DNA of 64,000 bases from UBA699 sp050261915 (GTDB lineage: Bacteria; Bacillota; Clostridia; Clostridiales; Clostridiaceae), in contig JBLNDT010000006.1 in the NCBI GenBank assembly GCA_050261915.1, positions 51,688-115,687 on the forward strand. The letters run 5' to 3'. Below the pieces are notes generated by a model. The model was not told the DNA's origin, did no database searches, and saw only the letters and a list, made by a program, of their open reading frames with translations. The position numbers were made by a program, and so were the translations under genes. Positions within the stretch are counted from its first letter, which is position 1; each line of letters starts with the position of its first letter. Shown in pieces: positions 32,514 to 41,579 of the stretch.

Positions 32514-33329
32514 TTGAAAGAAAATTATCAGGGTAATCTTATTATAATTGGAGGTGCAGAGGATAAAAAAGGAGAGAAAAGTATCCTCAAGTATCTGTGC
32601 AGTATAATAAATAAAGAAGAAGACTTAATTTTAATAGTAACTGCAGCTTCAGAACTTCCAGTTGAGTCAGGGATTGAATATAAAACAGTATTTATGGAAT
32701 TAGGTGTTAAAAACATTGATACTATGAGTATAAACAGCAGAAAGGAAGCCCAGGATGAGAAAAACGTTAAACTGTTAGATAGTGCAAATCTTGTGTTTTT
32801 CACAGGTGGAGATCAATTAAGGATAACAAGCCTCCTAGGAGGAACAAAACTGTACAAGAAAATTATAGAAAAATTTAATGAAGGTTGTATTTTTGCAGGA
32901 ACCTCTGCAGGTGCTTCTGTTATGTGTGACACTATGATTATATCCGGGCCGGATGATGAATCTCCAAGGAAATGCACATTGAAAATGGCACCAGGACTAG
33001 GGGTTATTAAAGGAGCAATAATAGATCAGCACTTTGCCCAACGTGGACGTACAGGAAGACTGCTGGTTGCTGTGGCTGAAAACCCTGAAAGTCTTGGGAT
33101 AGGCATAGATGAAGATACAGCAATAGTTGCCAACTCCAAGGGTGAAATAAAGGTTATTGGCTCTGGAGCAGTATATATATTTGATGGAAGCGGAATTTCC
33201 TACAGCAATATATCAGAACAGCATTTAAATGAAATATTTTCGATATATGATTTAAAGCTTCATATATTGATTGCGGGAGATGGATTCAATATGATTTCAA
33301 GATGCCCCGTATCCAGAGCATACATATAG
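32514..33329 (+). CDS. cphB: Cyanophycinase
   Basis: Serine-type exopeptidase (S51 family) that splits cyanophycin into beta-aspartyl-arginine dipeptides. The 271-residue protein has GNLIIIGGAEDK at the start, FFTGGDQLRI, and the nucleophile motif GTSAGAS followed by QHFAQRGRTGRLLVA. TTG 32514 is chosen because GAAAGGATGG is correctly spaced and the product starts at the normal place; an ATG at 32472 would add 14 atypical residues. It lies 15 bp before cphA, so synthesis and breakdown genes are co-transcribed, and close to sipL. Confidence 0.95.
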   Translation: MKENYQGNLIIIGGAEDKKGEKSILKYLCSIINKEEDLILIVTAASELPVESGIEYKTVFMELGVKNIDTMSINSRKEAQDEKNVKLLDSANLVFFTGGDQLRITSLLGGTKLYKKIIEKFNEGCIFAGTSAGASVMCDTMIISGPDDESPRKCTLKMAPGLGVIKGAIIDQHFAQRGRTGRLLVAVAENPESLGIGIDEDTAIVANSKGEIKVIGSGAVYIFDGSGISYSNISEQHLNEIFSIYDLKLHILIAGDGFNMISRCPVSRAYI

Positions 33330-33344
33330 CACAGGAGGCCTATT

Positions 33345-35969
33345 ATGAAAATTGATGAACTAAGAATATTTGAAGGAAGAAACATATATTCCCACAGAAA
33401 ATGTATAAGGATTGATTTAGATCTGGAGGGATATAGTGAAATTAAAAGCAGGGACATAGAAAATTTTAATGATATGTTGATAAGACTAATACCTGAATTA
33501 AAATACCATAAATGCTGCTTGAATTATGAAGGGGGATTTATGGAGAGGCTTCGAGAGGGGACCTATTTGGCCCATATCTGCGAACATATGGTTATAGCCC
33601 TGGAAAACATGGTTGGAATCGACGTTTCATATGGAAAAGCAAGGCTTATATCCGGAGAAAAATATTATATTGTTTTTGAATATTTATATAAAAATACAGG
33701 ATTACAGTGTGGGAAAACAGCTGTTGAAATTATAAATTGTTTAATAAGGGGCATGGATTATGATATTGACCACGGATTAAATATTATAAAAGAAACTCTG
33801 AAAAACGAGACCCCTGGAGCCAGCACTGCTGCAATAATTAATGAGGCAAAGAGACGAAATATTCCATGCACCAAACTTGGAGAGGGGAGCATGTATCAGC
33901 TTGGGTATGGTAAAACAGGCAAAATGATAGAAGCCACGATTACCAGCAGAACTGCTGCAATTTCTGTGGATATAGCCTGTGATAAGCATGCTACAAGGGA
34001 AATATTAATGAAACATTTTATTCCAGTGCCAAATGGCGGGCTTGTAAAAGACTTAAATGATCTTTTGTACAAGGCGGAAAGGATTAAATACCCTATAGTC
34101 TTGAAACCAAGATATGGGAATCAAGGCAAAAATGTATATGTGAACATAGGTACTATGGAAGATGCTGTTGAAGTATATAAAAAGTTAAGTCTGGTAACAA
34201 ATGACATAATAATCGAGAAACATATCCAGGGTAATGACTACAGGGTATGCATAGTTAATGGAAAGCTGGCAGCTGCATCACAAAGAATACCCGCATTTAT
34301 AGTTGGAGACGGAAAAAATAATATTAGAGAATTAATACAAATAGTTAATAGTTCGGAAAAAAGAGGAGAAGGTCATGAAAAACCCTTAACAAAAATAAAA
34401 ATTGATGAAAGGCTTATGCAGTACTTATCAAAAAACGGGTATTTCCTTGAATACATACCTTCCCCAGGTGAAAATATTAAACTGATTGAAAATGCAAACT
34501 TATCCACTGGAGGAATAGCCATTGACTGTACTGAAAAGATAGCAAAGGAAAATATTGATGTATGTTTAAGGTGTGCAGAGGCAATTGGATTAGATGTATG
34601 CGGAATAGACATTTGCTGTAGGGACATAGGAAAACCATTTAATAAAGAGGGTGCTGTTATTGAGGTAAATGCTGCCCCAGGAATACGAATGCATCATTAT
34701 CCTGATTTGGGTAAGGAAAGAAACGTTGCATCTCAAATATTAGATATGGTATTTATGGATATTAAAGAGAATATCCCTGTAGTATCGGTTACAGGCACAA
34801 ATGGAAAAACTACAACTACAAGGCTTATAAGTCATATTTTAAAGCTTAGAGGGCATTCAGTGGGAATGACTACAACTGGAGGTATATATATTCAAGGAAA
34901 GTGTATCGAAAAAGGTGATACTACAGGGTATGATAGTGCCGCTGCAGTACTTTTAAATAAAAAAATAGATGCTGCAGTGCTTGAATGTGCAAGAGGAGGA
35001 ATAATACGAGGAGGTTTAGCCTATGATCTTGCAGATGTAGGGGTAATAACAAACATTACGGAGGATCACTTCGGAATTGATGGGGTTGAAAATATTGAAG
35101 ATCTGGCAAAAATCAAGTCATTAGTAGCAGAGTCTGTTAAAGAAGAAGGTTATGCGGTATTAAATGGTGATGACCCTGTAAGTGTAACAATTATAGATAG
35201 AATAAATAGTAATTTGGTCATATTTTCAAAAGATAAATTCAATAAATATATGAGAAATAACATTTTTAAAGGCGGGATTGGGGTTTATTGTGATAAAGGA
35301 ATAATTTACATTGAACAAAATGATCGATGCGTTCCTCTGATGAGAGTTGATTCAATAGGAATTTCATTAAGAGGAAAGCTAACTTATAACGTGGAAAATG
35401 CCATGGCAGCCTGTGGAGCCTGCGTTGCTCTTGATGTGGATATTAAAACCATAAAAAAAGGGTTAACAAGTTTTTTTGGAGATGAAGAGCAAAACCCAGG
35501 AAGATTCAACATATACAATGTAAATGGTGCTACCATAATACTTGATTATGGTCACAATATTGAAGGATACAAAGCTGTTATAAAAGGTGCAAAACAATTA
35601 AAACATAAAAGGTTTATAGGTGTAATAGGGGTTCCAGGAGACCGAAGCGACAAAAGTATCCAGGAAATAGGCAGGGTATCAGGAGAAAGCTTTGATTATA
35701 TTTATATTAAAGAAGATTCAGACAGGCGAGGAAGAAAAAAGGGAGAGGTTGCTGACACATTAAAACTAGGGATACTATCTACTGGTTGTAAAGATGAAAA
35801 GATGGAGATTGTCCTAGATGAAAAAGCTGCTTTTAAGAAAGCAGTAGAAAATTCTAAACAAGGAGATCTAATAGTAATTTTTTTTGAAAAGAGGGAGCAC
35901 CTTTTAAAAATAATAAACGAAAAAATACAAAAATCTCAAAATCCTGACCAATCTTCAAAAGTAGTATAG
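33345..35969 (+). CDS. cphA: Cyanophycin synthetase
   Basis: Makes the storage polymer multi-L-arginyl-poly-L-aspartate from Asp, Arg and ATP. The 874-residue protein has an N-terminal domain, an ATP-grasp domain (about 220-475; KYPIVLKPRYGNQGKNV, VIEVNAAPGIRMHHYP) and a Mur-ligase-like domain with P-loop GTNGKTTTT from residue 484, plus NITEDHFGIDG and the C-terminal LDYGHNIEGYKAV. Length is standard. In C. perfringens cphA/cphB are made in the mother cell and influence spore assembly; the sipL-cphB-cphA order here agrees. It starts behind AGGAGG. Confidence 0.96.
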   Translation: MKIDELRIFEGRNIYSHRKCIRIDLDLEGYSEIKSRDIENFNDMLIRLIPELKYHKCCLNYEGGFMERLREGTYLAHICEHMVIALENMVGIDVSYGKARLISGEKYYIVFEYLYKNTGLQCGKTAVEIINCLIRGMDYDIDHGLNIIKETLKNETPGASTAAIINEAKRRNIPCTKLGEGSMYQLGYGKTGKMIEATITSRTAAISVDIACDKHATREILMKHFIPVPNGGLVKDLNDLLYKAERIKYPIVLKPRYGNQGKNVYVNIGTMEDAVEVYKKLSLVTNDIIIEKHIQGNDYRVCIVNGKLAAASQRIPAFIVGDGKNNIRELIQIVNSSEKRGEGHEKPLTKIKIDERLMQYLSKNGYFLEYIPSPGENIKLIENANLSTGGIAIDCTEKIAKENIDVCLRCAEAIGLDVCGIDICCRDIGKPFNKEGAVIEVNAAPGIRMHHYPDLGKERNVASQILDMVFMDIKENIPVVSVTGTNGKTTTTRLISHILKLRGHSVGMTTTGGIYIQGKCIEKGDTTGYDSAAAVLLNKKIDAAVLECARGGIIRGGLAYDLADVGVITNITEDHFGIDGVENIEDLAKIKSLVAESVKEEGYAVLNGDDPVSVTIIDRINSNLVIFSKDKFNKYMRNNIFKGGIGVYCDKGIIYIEQNDRCVPLMRVDSIGISLRGKLTYNVENAMAACGACVALDVDIKTIKKGLTSFFGDEEQNPGRFNIYNVNGATIILDYGHNIEGYKAVIKGAKQLKHKRFIGVIGVPGDRSDKSIQEIGRVSGESFDYIYIKEDSDRRGRKKGEVADTLKLGILSTGCKDEKMEIVLDEKAAFKKAVENSKQGDLIVIFFEKREHLLKIINEKIQKSQNPDQSSKVV

Positions 35970-36029
35970 GTATAGATTTAATTAAAAACTTATATTATAC
36001 TTATAAAAAAGATACTTGGGGGATTTAGG

Positions 36030-36872
36030 ATGATAATAAAGGCTTATGCAAAAGTAAATTTGTCTTTAGATGTGGTGGGCAAAAGGGAAGATGGGTATCA
36101 CCTTTTAAAAATGCTCATGCAAAGTATAGATTTATATGATGTTGTAAATGTTGAAGGATGTGCTGAAGGTATACACCTAAAATGTGATAAGGAGTATGTA
36201 CCGGTAGATGGAAGAAATATAGCTTATAAGGCTGCAGAGCTTTTTATTAAAACATACAATATTAATTCCGGGGTTAATATAAACATAAGAAAAAATATTC
36301 CTGTTTCTGCAGGGCTTGCAGGAGGAAGTACAGATGCAGCTGCGGTTTTAAAGGCTATGAGAGATCTGTATAAACCTGAATTGGAGGAGGAAGCTCTCAT
36401 GGAACTTGGAGTTAAAATTGGTGCAGATATACCTTATTGTATAGTTGGTGGAACAGCCTTATGTGAAGGAATTGGAGAACAGATTACAAAACTTAAGCCA
36501 TTTAAAGATAAAATACTTGTTTTGGTGAAGCCATCCTTTGGAGTATCTACAAAAGAGGTATATCAAAAGCTTGATATAAAAAAAATTAACCTACATCCAA
36601 ATACTGATGAAATAATTAATGCCATAAACCGAAATGATCTGATGGGTGTTTCGAAAAACATGAAAAATGTTTTGGAAAATGTTACAGTGAATAAGCACCC
36701 TGTAATAAGGCATTTAAAGAGTAAGATGATTGACATGGGATCAATTGGAGTACTTATGAGCGGCAGCGGTCCAACAGTGTTTGGTTTTTTTGAAGATATA
36801 CTTAGTGCTCAGCTTTGTTATGACCATATGAAAGCAAAATATAAAGATACGTTTATTTCTAGAACTGTTTAG
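36030..36872 (+). CDS. ispE: 4-diphosphocytidyl-2-C-methyl-D-erythritol kinase
   Basis: GHMP kinase of the MEP isoprenoid pathway. The 280-residue protein starts IIKAYAKVNLSLDVVGKREDGYH, contains the ATP-binding glycine loop PVSAGLAGGSTDAAA and ends with the SGSGPTVFG motif. It is essential for undecaprenyl and quinone-type isoprenoids. Preceded by GGGGGATTT; followed by a clear terminator. Its placement after cphA is a frequent clostridial arrangement. Confidence 0.96.
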   Translation: MIIKAYAKVNLSLDVVGKREDGYHLLKMLMQSIDLYDVVNVEGCAEGIHLKCDKEYVPVDGRNIAYKAAELFIKTYNINSGVNINIRKNIPVSAGLAGGSTDAAAVLKAMRDLYKPELEEEALMELGVKIGADIPYCIVGGTALCEGIGEQITKLKPFKDKILVLVKPSFGVSTKEVYQKLDIKKINLHPNTDEIINAINRNDLMGVSKNMKNVLENVTVNKHPVIRHLKSKMIDMGSIGVLMSGSGPTVFGFFEDILSAQLCYDHMKAKYKDTFISRTV

Positions 36873-36900
36873 ACGGGTAAATACCCGTCTTTTATTTTTT
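36871..36900 (+). terminator. ispE terminator
   Basis: An 8-bp perfect stem AGACGGGT/ACCCGTCT, four-base loop and T run; it overlaps the ispE stop codon. Confidence 0.9.
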
Positions 36901-36958
36901 TGAATAATAATTACGATAATGTAGAAAATAGTTATAAGAATATTTTAGGGGGCTCATC

Positions 36959-37153
36959 ATGAGAATAGTAGGTTTATTTGATTACTATTTTTTAATTTTA
37001 GTATTTATACAATTTTTAATCAGCAATTTTGTTGATGTTAAGGCTTTAATCCAAAAAGGTAACGAAAAGGAGGCCTTGGTTTTAAAATGGATAACCAGGG
37101 GTATCTTAGTAATAACCATAGGTATGACAATAATATCCTATGTATACCAATGA
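36959..37153 (+). CDS. Small two-helix membrane protein before the gerK-type operon
   Basis: A 64-residue protein with two hydrophobic helices (about 8-24 and 43-62) separated by a charged loop (QKGNEKEALVLKW). It has a good ribosome site (AGGGGGC) and lies 25 bp before gerKA in the same direction, so it is probably in that operon. Small proteins of this kind are known near ger operons (for example GerD- or GerXD-like additions in some species), but I cannot assign this one to a named family with certainty. Confidence 0.6.
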   Translation: MRIVGLFDYYFLILVFIQFLISNFVDVKALIQKGNEKEALVLKWITRGILVITIGMTIISYVYQ

Positions 37154-37178
37154 AATTCATAAGTTGGGATGTGATTAA

Positions 37179-38636
37179 TTGCATGAGGTAATAAATGATG
37201 AAATATTTATTGAACAAAATAAGAATATTGAATATTTAAAAAGTGTTTTAATAGATAATTCAGATGTAGTTTATAGAAACTTTTATATAGGAAAAAACAG
37301 TTGTGCAATTGTATATATTGATGGAATGAGCGACAAGTTGCTGCTGGATGCCTATGTGCTTAAGCCAGTTATGCTTAGAGGGGAAAATTTAGATGTTAAT
37401 AAAATAAAAGATGAACTATTAACAGTGAGTGATGTTAAAAGCACTAAAAGTATGAAGGATAGCATTAAGGCAATTCTTTCAGGCGATACAGTTATGTTTT
37501 TAGATGGGCTTTTGGAAGCCTTTGTCATAGGCACAAGGCTTTGGCCTGCAAGGAGCGTATCTGAGCCTTCTGGTGAGACTGTGTTAAGGGGTGGGAGAGA
37601 TGGTTTTACTGAAACAATAAGATTTAATACTGCCTTGGTGCGAAGAAGGATAAGGGATACCAGGCTTAGGGTTGTGTCAAAGTCAATAGGAACCAGATCA
37701 AAAACTGATGTGGCGTTTATGTACATTGAGGACATAGTAAATAAGGATGTACTTGAAGAAGTTAATAAACGGGTGGAAAAGATAAATATTGATGCAATTT
37801 TGGATAGTGGATATGTGGAACAGTTCATTGAGGATAACAAAAACTCTCCATTTCCACAAACCCAAAATACTGAAAGACCAGATGTAACGGCAGCGGCGCT
37901 TTATGAAGGGAGAATAGCAATACTTGTTGACAATTCACCCTTTGCAGTAATTGTACCTGCAACACTTCCAAATTTATTTCAGTCTCCTGACGATTACTAT
38001 CAAAGATGGTTGTTTAGCTCGGCTGTAAGAATTCTAAGGTTTTTTTCAATTTTTTTGAGTTTAATTCTTCCGTCCCTATATGTAGCAGCCACCTCCTTTA
38101 ATCCCTCAATTATCCCAACAAGACTTGCGTATTTCATAGCGGCATCCAGGGAGGGAGTGCCTTTTCCAGCATTTATTGAAGCATTAATTATGGAGATAAG
38201 CTTGGCTTTCTTAATGGAATCTGTGGTTAGGCTTCCTAAACCTATAAGTGCAACCATTGGGATAGTAGGAGGTCTTATAATTGGGCAGGCGGCTGTAAGT
38301 GCAGGGGTTGTTAGCCCTATAATGATTATAATTGTTTCCGTTACTGCAATAACAAGCTTTACTGCTCCAAATTATGAAGTTAATTCAGCTTTTAGAATTG
38401 TAAGGCTTATCTTGATAATACTTTCATCAATACTGGGTCTTTATGGAATTATGATAGGACTAATTGTACTCTTAATTCACCTTTCAAGGCTTAAAAGCTT
38501 TGGAATACCTTATCTTTCACCAATTGTAAATCCAAATGGACATGATTATAAAGATTTATTTATTAGGGCTCCATTAAGTAGTTTAAAAAAGAGGCCGGAG
38601 TATATGAAAACGGTCGATAAAGTCAGACAGAGGTGA
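37179..38636 (+). CDS. gerKA: Spore germinant receptor subunit A
   Basis: A 485-residue GerA-family A subunit of the nutrient receptor in the spore inner membrane. A soluble N-terminal region (about 1-240), with the conserved motifs VRGGRDGFTETIRFNTALVRRR and DVAFMYIEDI, is followed by about five membrane helices and a short cytoplasmic tail ending in RAPLSSLKKRPEYM. It begins at TTG 37179 behind GGGATGTG. The B and C partners are in the next gene. gerKA is used as the usual clostridial name; the germinant cannot be told from sequence. Confidence 0.93.
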   Translation: MHEVINDEIFIEQNKNIEYLKSVLIDNSDVVYRNFYIGKNSCAIVYIDGMSDKLLLDAYVLKPVMLRGENLDVNKIKDELLTVSDVKSTKSMKDSIKAILSGDTVMFLDGLLEAFVIGTRLWPARSVSEPSGETVLRGGRDGFTETIRFNTALVRRRIRDTRLRVVSKSIGTRSKTDVAFMYIEDIVNKDVLEEVNKRVEKINIDAILDSGYVEQFIEDNKNSPFPQTQNTERPDVTAAALYEGRIAILVDNSPFAVIVPATLPNLFQSPDDYYQRWLFSSAVRILRFFSIFLSLILPSLYVAATSFNPSIIPTRLAYFIAASREGVPFPAFIEALIMEISLAFLMESVVRLPKPISATIGIVGGLIIGQAAVSAGVVSPIMIIIVSVTAITSFTAPNYEVNSAFRIVRLILIILSSILGLYGIMIGLIVLLIHLSRLKSFGIPYLSPIVNPNGHDYKDLFIRAPLSSLKKRPEYMKTVDKVRQR

Positions 38637-38642
38637 TTTTAG

Positions 38643-40886
38643 TTGGAAAAAAAGATTTCCATAAATGAATTCGGTATATTTGCCAGTATAATAACTGCTA
38701 CAGTTGGAATTGGAACATTTTCATACCCCGGGGAGCTTTCTTCTCTTGCAGGCACTGATGGGTGGATGGTTATTTTAGCTGGAGGAATATTAAGTTGTCT
38801 TATAATGCTTTTGCTTGTAACTTTAGTTAAAAAAAACAATTGGGACAGTTTTACTTCAATATTAATAAAAAGTTTTGGCAAATTATTCGGCTTAATTTTT
38901 GCTCTTGCTTTTGTTTTGTATTTGATATGTTCAATGTGTTTAGGGCTTAGGGTGTTTATTGAGGTAATGAAAATGTATCTTCTTGAAAAAACTCCTACGG
39001 AATTTCTTATAGTAATAACAATACTTACTGGTGTTTATATAATTCGAGGTGGAATTGAAGGGATTATAAGGTTTAATGAAATAGGATTTTGGTTAATGTT
39101 TGCCCCTGTAATATTTATACTGCTTTTACTATTAAGCAATGCGGACTTCACTAATATTCTTCCAATAATGTCTGAAAAACCAATAAACTATTTGAAAAGT
39201 ATGCCTGTAAATATTTATATATTTAAGGGGTTTGAAATAGTTCTTCTTTTACTACCTTTTTTAAATAATAAGGAAAAAGTAAAAAAGATAAGCATTTTGA
39301 GCATTGTTTTTATAACATTATTTTATATGATTATATTCATATTTTCATTAGCTGTTTTCACGAAATATATGGATTCAAAGTTGTTTTGGCCTGGAATAAC
39401 AATGATAAAAGCAATAAATATTCCTAGTACATTTATAGAAAGCTGGGATGGTGTGGTAATGGCCTTATGGATACTTTTTTATTTCACCACATTTATAAAC
39501 AGCTTTTATTTTTCCTGTGATATTTTAAAGGAGATACTCAGTTTCACTAGTATTAAACAATCATCAGTACTTGTAGTTCCATTTATTTATCTAGGAACCC
39601 TGTATCCTGAAAACCTCCTTGAACTAAATAACCTAAGAGGAACTCCCTTTGAAATTTTAACAATAGTAATGGTTGTGGTTATTCCATTCATGGCACTATT
39701 AACCAGCCTAAAGAGAAAAAAAACTTTGGCTGCAACTATGTTGATTTGCATTTTATTCACAGGATGCTTTGACAGGGTGGAAATTGATAAGCGCAGCTTT
39801 ATATCAACTATTGGTATCGATGCTGGAGAAGACATAGGCAACCTGGATGAGCTTAAGAAAATTGAGCAGAACAAATCAAGTAAAGAAGTTGATTTAAAGA
39901 GAATAAGTGTTACCTATGGGGCACCTGACATAAGCAAACTAGGACCTCAGAAAAGCGCAGCATCAAAAGATATATACGTTACTACAGATGCGGTTACAAT
40001 GGAAGATGCTTTAGACAAGGCAGCTTCAAAAATAAGCAGAAATATAAATTACGGACATATAAAATTATTGGTTTTAAGCAGTGAATTACTTGAACACCCA
40101 GATGTTATGAGGGAAATAATTGATTATCTTCAAAGACAGCCTTCCCTTAATAAAATGATGTATGTACTTATAGCCCAGGGCAAGGCAGAGGAATATGTGA
40201 AGTTTAAGCCGGAAATGGAACAAAATATAGAAACTTATATTTCCGGACTTATTCAAAATGCAGATAGAAACAGCACCATACTACCTGTAACCTTAAATGA
40301 AATGCTTATAAAGTTAAATGAAAATGAAAATGCAATAATGCCATCTCTTAAATATGATGAGGATAAGAAAGAACTAATGCTTTCAGGAGCCGGCGTTATA
40401 AAGAACTATAAACTAATGGGATATTTATCACAAAACCAAACAACAATCATTGAAATGCTCCATGGAAAACTTAAGGGTGGTAAAGAGTCAATTTATATTG
40501 AAGGTCATCCAATTGATATATCCATTGAAGATGCAAAAAGAAAAATTACAGTTAATAATGAAAACAATAAGCTTAATTTTAATATTGATGTTTATCTTGA
40601 AGGTCAGGTAAAGGGATACTATGTTGGAGGGAAGCCAATTACAAAGGACTATATTAATTCAATTGAGGATAATTTAAGCAAGGGAATAAAGGATGAATGT
40701 GAAGAGGTAATAAAGATAACCCAAAGTAAATTTATGGTGGATCCAATTGGGTTTAGGGAAGCATTGGAAAAGTACCACCCAAGTATATGGAAGGAGAAAA
40801 AAGATAACTGGGATAAAGCGTATGAAGAATCAACAATAAATGTTAACGTGCATACAAAAATAAGGAGAATAGGGGTATCAAAATAA
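38643..40886 (+). CDS. Fused spore germinant receptor B and C subunits (GerKB-GerKC)
   Basis: A 747-residue single frame joining two proteins that are normally separate. Residues about 1-355 are the GerB-type permease with ten helices (ISINEFGIFASIITATVGIG). From about 350, MALLTSLKRKKTLAATMLI leads into a lipoprotein signal with lipobox LFTGC (Cys375) and then the GerC-type domain (CFDRVEIDKRSFISTIGIDAG). No ribosome site precedes the internal ATG at 39690. The junction contains an eight-A run, so a sequencing error removing a stop or frame change should be excluded. If real, both subunits are made in one chain, perhaps later cut at the lipobox. Confidence 0.88.
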   Translation: MEKKISINEFGIFASIITATVGIGTFSYPGELSSLAGTDGWMVILAGGILSCLIMLLLVTLVKKNNWDSFTSILIKSFGKLFGLIFALAFVLYLICSMCLGLRVFIEVMKMYLLEKTPTEFLIVITILTGVYIIRGGIEGIIRFNEIGFWLMFAPVIFILLLLLSNADFTNILPIMSEKPINYLKSMPVNIYIFKGFEIVLLLLPFLNNKEKVKKISILSIVFITLFYMIIFIFSLAVFTKYMDSKLFWPGITMIKAINIPSTFIESWDGVVMALWILFYFTTFINSFYFSCDILKEILSFTSIKQSSVLVVPFIYLGTLYPENLLELNNLRGTPFEILTIVMVVVIPFMALLTSLKRKKTLAATMLICILFTGCFDRVEIDKRSFISTIGIDAGEDIGNLDELKKIEQNKSSKEVDLKRISVTYGAPDISKLGPQKSAASKDIYVTTDAVTMEDALDKAASKISRNINYGHIKLLVLSSELLEHPDVMREIIDYLQRQPSLNKMMYVLIAQGKAEEYVKFKPEMEQNIETYISGLIQNADRNSTILPVTLNEMLIKLNENENAIMPSLKYDEDKKELMLSGAGVIKNYKLMGYLSQNQTTIIEMLHGKLKGGKESIYIEGHPIDISIEDAKRKITVNNENNKLNFNIDVYLEGQVKGYYVGGKPITKDYINSIEDNLSKGIKDECEEVIKITQSKFMVDPIGFREALEKYHPSIWKEKKDNWDKAYEESTINVNVHTKIRRIGVSK

Positions 40887-40944
40887 AGGTATATTATTTT
40901 AATTACTGTCAATAATCTAAATAATATATTATGGGGGGGTAAAT

Positions 40945-41553
40945 ATGAAAAAAATTATATTTATAATTTTTATTATTTTAATATCAGGAGGGATATACTT
41001 AAGCAATAGTGGGACAAGTGATATTTATCATAAAGTCATACGGTTTCATGTGATTGCAAATAGCGACACAGTACAGGACCAAGGTTTAAAATTAAAGATT
41101 AGGGACAAGATATTGGAATACATAGGGCCTAAATTAAAAAACTCAAAAAGTATTGAGGAGTCCAGGAACATTTTAAAAGAAAATGATAATGAAATTGTTG
41201 CCATAGCAGAAAATGTAGTTAAGCAAAATGGTTATTCCTACAAGGTGAATTCATCTTTGATTAGAGAAAATTTCCCAATAAAGACATATGGAAATATTAC
41301 ACTACCCCAAGGAAACTATGAGGCATATAAAATTGTTATTGGAAAAGGCCAGGGACAGAATTGGTGGTGTGTTATGTTTCCACCCCTGTGCTTCATAGAT
41401 GTAACAAAGGGTGCGGTAGCATATAAGGAAACTGAAGAAAAGATGAAGATGGTTTTAAACAACAAGGAGTTTAGCGAAATAAACAATAATATTAAATTTA
41501 AATTTAAGATACTTGAAGTTTTTGAACAATTAAAGCAGAGAACCTCAAATTAG
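40945..41553 (+). CDS. spoIIR: Stage II sporulation protein R
   Basis: Forespore signalling protein, secreted across the septum, that triggers SpoIIGA to process pro-sigma-E in the mother cell. The 202-residue protein has an N-terminal signal/anchor (about 3-21) and the conserved IRFHVIANSDTVQDQGLKLK segment, then NWWCVMFPPLCFIDV. It has a strong ribosome site (GGGGGGG). The last four bases overlap the converging gene. Normally controlled by sigma-F; I could not read a confident promoter. Confidence 0.95.
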   Translation: MKKIIFIIFIILISGGIYLSNSGTSDIYHKVIRFHVIANSDTVQDQGLKLKIRDKILEYIGPKLKNSKSIEESRNILKENDNEIVAIAENVVKQNGYSYKVNSSLIRENFPIKTYGNITLPQGNYEAYKIVIGKGQGQNWWCVMFPPLCFIDVTKGAVAYKETEEKMKMVLNNKEFSEINNNIKFKFKILEVFEQLKQRTSN

Positions 41554-41579
41554 CAGGTCTCTGCTTTTAAATTTTTTTT
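41532..41579. terminator. Bidirectional terminator of spoIIR and the opposing glycosyltransferase
   Basis: AAAGCAGAGAACC (41532-41544) pairs with GGTCTCTGCTTT (41556-41567) with one bulged base, then T-rich. It lies within both 3' ends. Confidence 0.75.
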
